NCBI GenBank assembly: GCA_017615125.1
Contig: JAGAAS010000053.1
Coordinates: forward strand, 1-47,288
DNA length: 47,288 nucleotides
Direction: 5' to 3'
Source: Bacteroidaceae bacterium
GTDB taxonomy: Bacteria; Bacteroidota; Bacteroidia; Bacteroidales; Bacteroidaceae
Position 1 is the stretch's first letter, and each line of letters opens with the position of its first letter. Positions 42,035 to 47,288 of the stretch are shown one piece after another. The translations under genes and the position numbers were made by a program. The notes beneath the pieces are model-generated. The model ran no database searches, had not been told where the DNA came from, and saw only the letters and a program-made list of their open reading frames with translations.

Positions 42035-43678
42035 TCAATTATACAGGAATCGCTTGATACTCTTCTTTGGAGTCTTCTCAAATTCTTCTGCCTGAATAAC
42101 GAACTCCGATATCTGCGAATAAGAAGGAAGTGCGTCGTTGAGCTTCTTGCGATTCTCTTCCATCAAGGCAGGAAGGTCTTTTTCTGTGTATTCTGTATTT
42201 GTAAACTGGTCAAAATCAGGGAATACCAATGCAACGAGTTTTCCATTCCTGTCGATAACAAGCGACTCGGAAACGAATGGATAGTTGTTCAGTTTATCTT
42301 CAATCTCCTCGGGGTAAATGTTCTGCCCGTTGGCGCTAAGCAGCATATTCTTGCTACGTCCTTTGATATACAGTCGCCCATCGGCGTCCATAATGCCAAG
42401 ATCTCCCGTATGGAACCAGCCATCAGCGTCGATAGACTCCCGCGTTAGTTCTTCATTCTTGTAGTAGCCCAGCATAACATTCTTTCCTCGGCATAGTATC
42501 TCTCCCACTACTTGGGAAGGATCGGGGCTGTCGATTCGTACCTCCATATTGATTACAGGTTTTCCGCAACTTCCAGGAACGGTACTCTTCCAATCTTCAT
42601 AACAGATGATCGGAGCACACTCGGTAGCTCCATATCCTACCGTATAAGGGAAACGAATAGAATGGAGGAACTGATCGATCTCCTGATTAAAGGCAGCTCC
42701 GCCAATGATTACCTCGTAGAATTCTCCTCCAAACGAACGCATCATTTGATCGCGCACATTCTTGCGTACTGCATCGTTCACGATAGGCATACGGAGAAGC
42801 ATTTTCATAGGAAGAGTTTCAAGCTTTGGAAGAACCATCTTCTTGATTACCTTCTCAATGATAAGAGGAACAGCAACAATGATATTTGGTTTTACGTCGT
42901 TGAAGGCATTAAAGATGATTTTCGGGCTGGGAGTGCGCGTCAGGAGAAAGACGTGAGCTCCTACCGTCATCTCGTAAAGAAACTCGAAAGCCATTCCGTA
43001 CATATGCGCCATAGGAAGCATCGACACAACCTTGTCGCCTGCATTCAAGAGTACTACTCCATAGGCAAACTCCACATTTGACGAAAGAGCGCGATAAGGA
43101 ATCATTACCCCTTTGGAAAATCCCGTTGAGCCCGACGTATAATTGATAATTGCCAAATCTTCTTCATCGGGTGTCGGATAATGAATGTCTTCCGGAGTGA
43201 ATCTGGATGGATATTTCTGTCCGAAAAGCTCGTTCAGATGAGCACGAGCATAATCCAGACGCTCATCGCGCGACTCAAGGATAGAGAAATCATTGATCTG
43301 AACAACACCAAGCACTCCCGGAATAGCATCAGGAAGAAGGCCTTCCCAGATTTGGTCACTTACGAAGACAAGTTTCGGATCTGAATGGTTGATAATGTTG
43401 TGTATGTTATCGGGCTTAAACTCGTGAAGAATGGGTACAGCAACGGCTCCGTAGGTAATCGTAGCAAGGAACGCTACTCCCCAGTTGGAACTGTTACGTC
43501 CACAAAGCGCTATCTTATCGCCCCTCTCGATGCCTATCTGCTCGAACATGATATGCAGTTTCTCTATCTTGCGGGCAACATCCTTATATTGAAGAGTAGT
43601 GCCTTTATAGTCAGTAAGTGCATCCAAAGTCCAGTTACGACGAAGACTCACTTCCAACATTTGAATAATCCCTTCCAT
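42035..43678 (-). CDS. AMP-binding acyl-CoA ligase
   Basis: A 547-residue ANL-superfamily enzyme that activates a fatty acid with ATP and joins it to CoA. It has the P-loop INYTSGSTGFSKGVMIPY (about 174-191), GYGATECAPI, the WFHTGDLG motif and GRSKNMLLSANGQNIYPEE (A8/A10 region with the hinge). Length fits long-chain fatty acid-CoA ligases, but chain length cannot be read. No membrane segment is obvious. The start ATG is preceded by a rare SD-like AAAGGAG about 6 bp upstream, plus a -7 box (43708-43715). Confidence 0.93.
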   Translation of the reverse strand: MEGIIQMLEVSLRRNWTLDALTDYKGTTLQYKDVARKIEKLHIMFEQIGIERGDKIALCGRNSSNWGVAFLATITYGAVAVPILHEFKPDNIHNIINHSDPKLVFVSDQIWEGLLPDAIPGVLGVVQINDFSILESRDERLDYARAHLNELFGQKYPSRFTPEDIHYPTPDEEDLAIINYTSGSTGFSKGVMIPYRALSSNVEFAYGVVLLNAGDKVVSMLPMAHMYGMAFEFLYEMTVGAHVFLLTRTPSPKIIFNAFNDVKPNIIVAVPLIIEKVIKKMVLPKLETLPMKMLLRMPIVNDAVRKNVRDQMMRSFGGEFYEVIIGGAAFNQEIDQFLHSIRFPYTVGYGATECAPIICYEDWKSTVPGSCGKPVINMEVRIDSPDPSQVVGEILCRGKNVMLGYYKNEELTRESIDADGWFHTGDLGIMDADGRLYIKGRSKNMLLSANGQNIYPEEIEDKLNNYPFVSESLVIDRNGKLVALVFPDFDQFTNTEYTEKDLPALMEENRKKLNDALPSYSQISEFVIQAEEFEKTPKKSIKRFLYN

Positions 43679-43707
43679 ATATTTTTCTCCTTTATATTAT
43701 TGCGCTG

Positions 43708-43715
43708 CAAAGTTA
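43708..43715 (-). promoter_or_regulatory. -7 box of the acyl-CoA ligase gene
   Basis: Minus strand TAacTTTG, an exact match, 29 bp before the ATG. The leader contains AAAGGAG, unusual in this group of organisms. Confidence 0.6.
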
Positions 43716-43805
43716 CTGGCATAACACAAAACTCACATTAAGAAATGTAGTAAAAATATCGATTTTTGCGCATACCGATTCAAAAAGTGCTAAAAGATAG
43801 CCTTT

Positions 43806-46502
43806 CTACTTTACATAGTATTTCTTTCCGCACATAATATAGATTCCTTTCTTCACTGCAGAAATGCGGCGTCCCATTAAATCATACAACAATCCGTCAC
43901 TCTCATTCAACGAATTATCACCCATAGTTTCCCATTTCACTTCAGATACATCTGTGTCGTTCATGACATCGCTCAATTCTGCTGCAGAAAGCGAATAGTT
44001 ATAGATACGTACATCATCTACGTATGCTTTAAGAAATGGATCAGCATTGCTTTGGCTTCGCCCGATGTTACAAATAACAGGAGCTATATCAAGAGGGGAA
44101 AGCGATATTTCATCTGACGAAGCTACTTCTTCTCCGTCAATCCAAACAGATACTTTTTCTGCCGAGAAAGTAACGGCAATGTGTCTCCAATTCGTCCCCG
44201 TCAATTTCTTTGATGTTATGCTCTCTTCTTGACCTTCTTTCTTTAGCATCAGACACATTTCGCTACCATTATTTGGCGTAAGGTACATACAGTCATCCTC
44301 CCCACTTCCAAAGTCAAAAAGCCTCATTCGAGCAGAAGGCGTTGCCTCCTTCATCTTAAACCATCCACAGATTGTCATCTCTGACATCTGAGCAACCGCA
44401 TACGGAACTTGGATGTATTTGGTTCCATCAAGATTGATTGACGTAGTCCCTGAAGCATGCAACGTAGCCAAGGCTGCATTTGCATAGGCGGGTTTATCAC
44501 AGCAAGAAGCATCGAACAAGTTTCCCGATGTATCACTCAAATCTGAATCAAACTGCCATTGTGCCACCAATCCCTTTTCACCGCTTGTGATAGCAACAAC
44601 TGGCTCGCATGATTCCGAGCTGTTCACTGAGTAATCTATTGCCTTTATTTTATATAAATAGGTATGCCCAGGGACACAAGTATTATCGACAAAGATAGTG
44701 TCCTTAATTCTCCTTCCTATTGTATTCCATTCCATATCTTCTGAGTCGGCACGTAGCACAGTATATCCATCCAAATCCGTTTCTTTGTTTGCTTGCCAAC
44801 AAAGCCGAATTCCCGCAATCAAGCCTTGGGCTTCAAGACCAACGGGCGTTTCAGGAGCATTCAATTCACAACGTGCATCTATAGGAATCAGACGCCAACG
44901 CTGTTTATCTTCACCTGTACGAATATCCTGATAGATATTTGCGCCGTTTGCTTTACTTCCTCCTGCAACTTCCAACACAAGATTGCTGTGCTTATTATGA
45001 ATGATATAGTCACCATCTCCCACATATTCGAACCACCAAAGTTCATTATCGCCAAAGGAGCCATTGAATAGTTTCACGTCTCCCCACTTGTCCAAGGACC
45101 AGTTCCATACATCAGGAGTAAGGCCATTAGCCACACTAGTAATCTTATAATAGCTTAGATCCCCGTATGTGTCTGGGCCGCAAGGAACAATATTCCATTG
45201 TAAGTATTTCTTTCCACCTGTTCCGTATGAATATTGCCCTATCTTCGTGCCATCCGAAGACGAGCCATTCTCAATGCCCATCACATAACGGCTATTCTTA
45301 TTCATGATCACATAAGTACCGTCAATGGGAGCAGGAGGCACGTCTTCTCCCCATGTAATCATAACCACACGTTCAGCATTGGTTTGTCCATTTTGATAGC
45401 TTCCTGTTTTTCCGCCTGGCATCTGAACGACGAATTCGCGCTGAGGGCCATAACCATCATAATAGACATCCCTATCCTTTGAAACAAATCGATATGATGA
45501 CGGATTTGCCTGTCGCTCACTTGTTCCTATAAAGGCCTCTATTCTATCATCCAGCGTATTACGATAAACACTAGCAGCAGTCCAATGAGCACGATCTTCA
45601 GCATAAGCAAGCCTGTCGCCGAAACTGGCTCGGCAGAATTCTCCACGCGCAAGTCCGTCAAAGCCCCACCAAATACCGTTTTGCATTCCATACTCCACGC
45701 CAACCATCGCTTCCATCACGTTATGCAATTCATCGGCAGTAGCACAGTTTCCATCGGCTCGCACCTCAGCAAAGAAATCCGCATAGTTCTTGAACGAACC
45801 AGCCAACTGGTGAGTATTTCCCTCATTTACGTATGGCTTCATATAATTGTACCAATACGAAGCCTTATCACAGTTAAGCGTATTTCCAGCGCTTATACGC
45901 ACCGTATCAAGCAGCGGATAATTACCACCACGCAACTCTTTACAGATAGCATAAAAGTCATCAATGCTTCCCTGTCCCCAACCAAAGTCTGGTTCGTTAA
46001 AAGGTGATACTGTACAAACATTAAACCCCTTAGCACGTGTATAAAGATAGGTTTTATATATAAGCTGCGCCCACATTGCCGCACTATTCTTATACATAGT
46101 CTTTACATCAGAACCATCGCCTGGGTCGCTATTTAGTACAATCTGAATATGTTTACCAATGTGCTCAAGATGTTTCAATCGACTTTCTAATGCTTTTTTC
46201 TGATCTTGGCACAATTCTCCTTCAGATGTTAATTCATAATTACTCTGAAATGAGGCACGCCCAAGCCCTATCTGATCACTACCAATATAGGCGACTCCCC
46301 GTCGCACATTCGTCTCGCTATCCCAAGCCACGTCCATTCCCCAAACAATAGGCTTGCTTTCTCCCTCGGCCATTACGTCATATACCAAAGTGCCATCTGT
46401 CTTAATATTTGCCTTGAAAAAGTCACCTGCCGTATAGACCTGTGCTTTGCACGGCATAATAAAAAGCAGTATCACAAGTACAGCATTTTCTAACTTACTC
46501 AT
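43806..46502 (-). CDS. Secreted multidomain glycosidase-like protein (ricin, FN3, LamG, sorting tail)
   Basis: An 898-residue secreted protein with a signal peptide (about 1-20, ending CKAQ). Residues 25-390 look like a TIM-barrel glycosidase of the GH5/GH30 type: VSPFNEPDFGWGQGS (Asn-Glu-Pro, likely acid/base Glu) and later ELHNVMEAMVGVEYG, whose Glu could be the nucleophile; the family is not certain. Then come a ricin-type lectin domain (about 395-555, NKHSNLVLEVAGGSKANGA), a fibronectin III-like domain (about 562-650), a LamG/concanavalin-like domain (about 655-840) and a C-terminal tail (YDLMGRRISAVKKGIYIMCG, then Lys-rich) like type IX sorting signals. It has its own promoter. The substrate is unknown. 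Confidence 0.8.
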   Translation of the reverse strand: MSKLENAVLVILLFIMPCKAQVYTAGDFFKANIKTDGTLVYDVMAEGESKPIVWGMDVAWDSETNVRRGVAYIGSDQIGLGRASFQSNYELTSEGELCQDQKKALESRLKHLEHIGKHIQIVLNSDPGDGSDVKTMYKNSAAMWAQLIYKTYLYTRAKGFNVCTVSPFNEPDFGWGQGSIDDFYAICKELRGGNYPLLDTVRISAGNTLNCDKASYWYNYMKPYVNEGNTHQLAGSFKNYADFFAEVRADGNCATADELHNVMEAMVGVEYGMQNGIWWGFDGLARGEFCRASFGDRLAYAEDRAHWTAASVYRNTLDDRIEAFIGTSERQANPSSYRFVSKDRDVYYDGYGPQREFVVQMPGGKTGSYQNGQTNAERVVMITWGEDVPPAPIDGTYVIMNKNSRYVMGIENGSSSDGTKIGQYSYGTGGKKYLQWNIVPCGPDTYGDLSYYKITSVANGLTPDVWNWSLDKWGDVKLFNGSFGDNELWWFEYVGDGDYIIHNKHSNLVLEVAGGSKANGANIYQDIRTGEDKQRWRLIPIDARCELNAPETPVGLEAQGLIAGIRLCWQANKETDLDGYTVLRADSEDMEWNTIGRRIKDTIFVDNTCVPGHTYLYKIKAIDYSVNSSESCEPVVAITSGEKGLVAQWQFDSDLSDTSGNLFDASCCDKPAYANAALATLHASGTTSINLDGTKYIQVPYAVAQMSEMTICGWFKMKEATPSARMRLFDFGSGEDDCMYLTPNNGSEMCLMLKKEGQEESITSKKLTGTNWRHIAVTFSAEKVSVWIDGEEVASSDEISLSPLDIAPVICNIGRSQSNADPFLKAYVDDVRIYNYSLSAAELSDVMNDTDVSEVKWETMGDNSLNESDGLLYDLMGRRISAVKKGIYIMCGKKYYVK

Positions 46503-46526
46503 AGTGTCTATTTATCAAAGACAATG

Positions 46527-46557
46527 CAAAGAAAGCAAAAGAAACGGAATAATCAAA
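46527..46557 (-). promoter_or_regulatory. Promoter of the multidomain glycosidase-like gene
   Basis: Minus strand: TTTG (46554-46557), a 19-bp spacer, TTtcTTTG (46527-46534), one base from TAnnTTTG. The ATG is 24 bp downstream. Confidence 0.5.
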
Positions 46558-46749
46558 ATAAAGGGAACCAAAATCAGAAGAATCTAACAATAGCTCATTA
46601 TCAAAAGAGCAACGTCTGTTGAACGAAAATAAGAAAAAAGATATTTTTATAGATTCATGATTCTGCCCACGCGCCCCAAAAGGGAGACAGTTTTGCAAGG
46701 CAAGCCGACGACACCTTTATATTAGGAAGCGAACCTCCCTGCGGGGAAA

Positions 46750-46784
46750 AAGAAAGCCCCCGCCGTCCTTGAGGACAACGGGGA
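46750..46784 (-). terminator. Terminator of the rRNA operon
   Basis: Minus strand CCCCGTTGTCC, loop TCAA, GGACGGCGGGG, then CTTTCTTTTTC. It directly follows the 5S gene. Confidence 0.8.
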
Positions 46785-46794
46785 CCCGAAAAAG

Positions 46795-46900
46795 CGGCGG
46801 CTACCTACTCTCCCACTTGCGCAGTACCATCGGCGCGGCCGGGCTTAACTTCTCTGTTCGGGATGGGAAGAGGTGGAACCCCGGCACCATTGCCACCTGA
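46795..46900 (-). rRNA. rrf: 5S ribosomal RNA
   Basis: On the minus strand the gene has the typical 5S core GGGGTTCCACCTCTTCCCAT, CCGAACAGAGAAGTTAAGCC and the 3' GTGGGAGAGTAGGTAGCCGC. The first and last bases (GGTGGC and GCCGCC) pair as helix I. Boundaries are good to a few bases. It follows the 23S gene after about 110 bp that contain no tRNA. Confidence 0.93.
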
Positions 46901-47010
46901 ATGGGCTTCCCAAAAGGTATTCTATTCAATGTACCGACATACACACAGACCAGTCCGGCAGCAAACGAGCGCGCTCCGCAAACCGAACGTATACTCCGCC
47001 CACAGAGGCG

Positions 47011-47288
47011 GAAGTCTCGGGCAATTAGTACTGCTCGGCTGTGACGTCGCCGTCTATACACCTGCAGCCTATCAACGTCATCGTCTATGACGACCCTCAA
47101 GGGAAATCTAATCTTGCGGCCGGCTTCGCACTTAGATGCTTTCAGCGCTTATCCGATCCCGACGTGGCTACCCGGCGGTGCTCCTGGCGGAACAGCCGGC
47201 AGGCCAGAGGTCGGTCCAACACGGTCCTCTCGTACTAGTGTCAGAGCCACGCAAATTTCCTGCGCCCACGATAGATAGAGACCGAACT
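47011..47288 (-). rRNA. rrl: 23S ribosomal RNA, 3' part (cut by the window end)
   Basis: The last ~278 nt of 23S rRNA on the minus strand. The sarcin-ricin loop sequence AGTACGAGAGGACC (rc at 47222-47235) and GTTGGACCGACCTCTGGCC downstream of it are diagnostic. The 3' end near 47011 (TTGCCCGAGACTTCC) is placed by resemblance. The rest of the gene is beyond the window. Confidence 0.95.

Noticed and set aside
42035-46502. Polysaccharide utilisation locus around the glycosidase-like gene
   Set aside because: No SusC/SusD pair or regulator is present nearby; the neighbour is an acyl-CoA ligase.
46901-47010. tRNA gene in the 23S-5S spacer
   Set aside because: No cloverleaf or TTCGANTC-type arm was found in the spacer on either strand.

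Overview
This window looks like a chromosomal segment of a member of the Bacteroidota, order Bacteroidales, most like Prevotellaceae or a close relative. The evidence is the Bacteroidota-type promoter (-33 TTTG, about 19-21 bp, -7 TAnnTTTG) in front of many genes, the near absence of Shine-Dalgarno sequences, and family markers: a BspA-like leucine-rich-repeat protein, C-terminal tails resembling type IX secretion sorting signals, DUF5687, DUF4494 and DUF5063 proteins, a GH125 lipoprotein, a NagB/PIG-L fusion and an MG2-type surface protein. The species cannot be named from the sequence alone. No phage, insertion sequence, CRISPR array or tRNA was found.

Layout. 1-437: no gene, only repeats and a terminator. 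438-3259 (minus): a DUF4332 helix-hairpin-helix protein, then an operon of a GH125 alpha-mannosidase lipoprotein and a lysozyme-fold protein. 3503-6814 (plus): pgk and a TPR protein. 6815-7248: a candidate small RNA on the minus strand and the long leader of the next operon. 7249-10073 (plus): a secreted Gfo/Idh/MocA oxidoreductase and a double-DUF1080 protein, plausibly a 3-keto-sugar glycan-cleaving pair. 10146-12562 (minus): operon of a DUF5063 protein, a DEDDy 3'-5' exonuclease and an RlmI-type methyltransferase. 12723-16749 (plus): ftsK, a LolA-like gene and trxB. 17021-27453 (plus): M16 peptidase, a DUF5687/ABC-ATPase exporter pair, malQ, a serine-type sulfatase and its radical-SAM maturase, all closely spaced. 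27747-29273 (minus): BspA-like LRR protein. 29437-34048 (plus): acyltransferase, NagB-like/PIG-L fusion and a LOG-family protein. 34282-40443 (minus): MG2 protein, tadA, a small ribbon-helix-helix protein, a LolC/E-like permease and an aminotransferase. 40668-41825 (plus): DUF4494 protein and a YggS-type PLP protein. 42035-46502 (minus): AMP-binding acyl-CoA ligase and an 898-residue multidomain glycosidase-like protein. The right end holds 5S and the 3' part of 23S rRNA on the minus strand.

Much of the accessory content concerns glycans: mannosidase, sulfatase plus maturase, keto-sugar chemistry, alpha-glucan transfer, an amino-sugar-phosphate-like protein and a multidomain putative glycosidase. 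The rest is housekeeping.

The most unusual content is intergenic. There are three copies of an element built from three exactly 22-bp-spaced palindromes (CAACGCGTTG) plus a trailing stem-loop, and a fourth locus with the same plan but different sequence (three 21-bp units). A separate dispersed A/T-rich repeat family occurs in at least five intergenic regions. Two other items stand out: a compact small-RNA gene with its own promoter and terminator (about 6904-6969), and a ribbon-helix-helix gene whose promoter -7 box sits inside an inverted repeat. I found no clear multi-gene defence or biosynthetic system.
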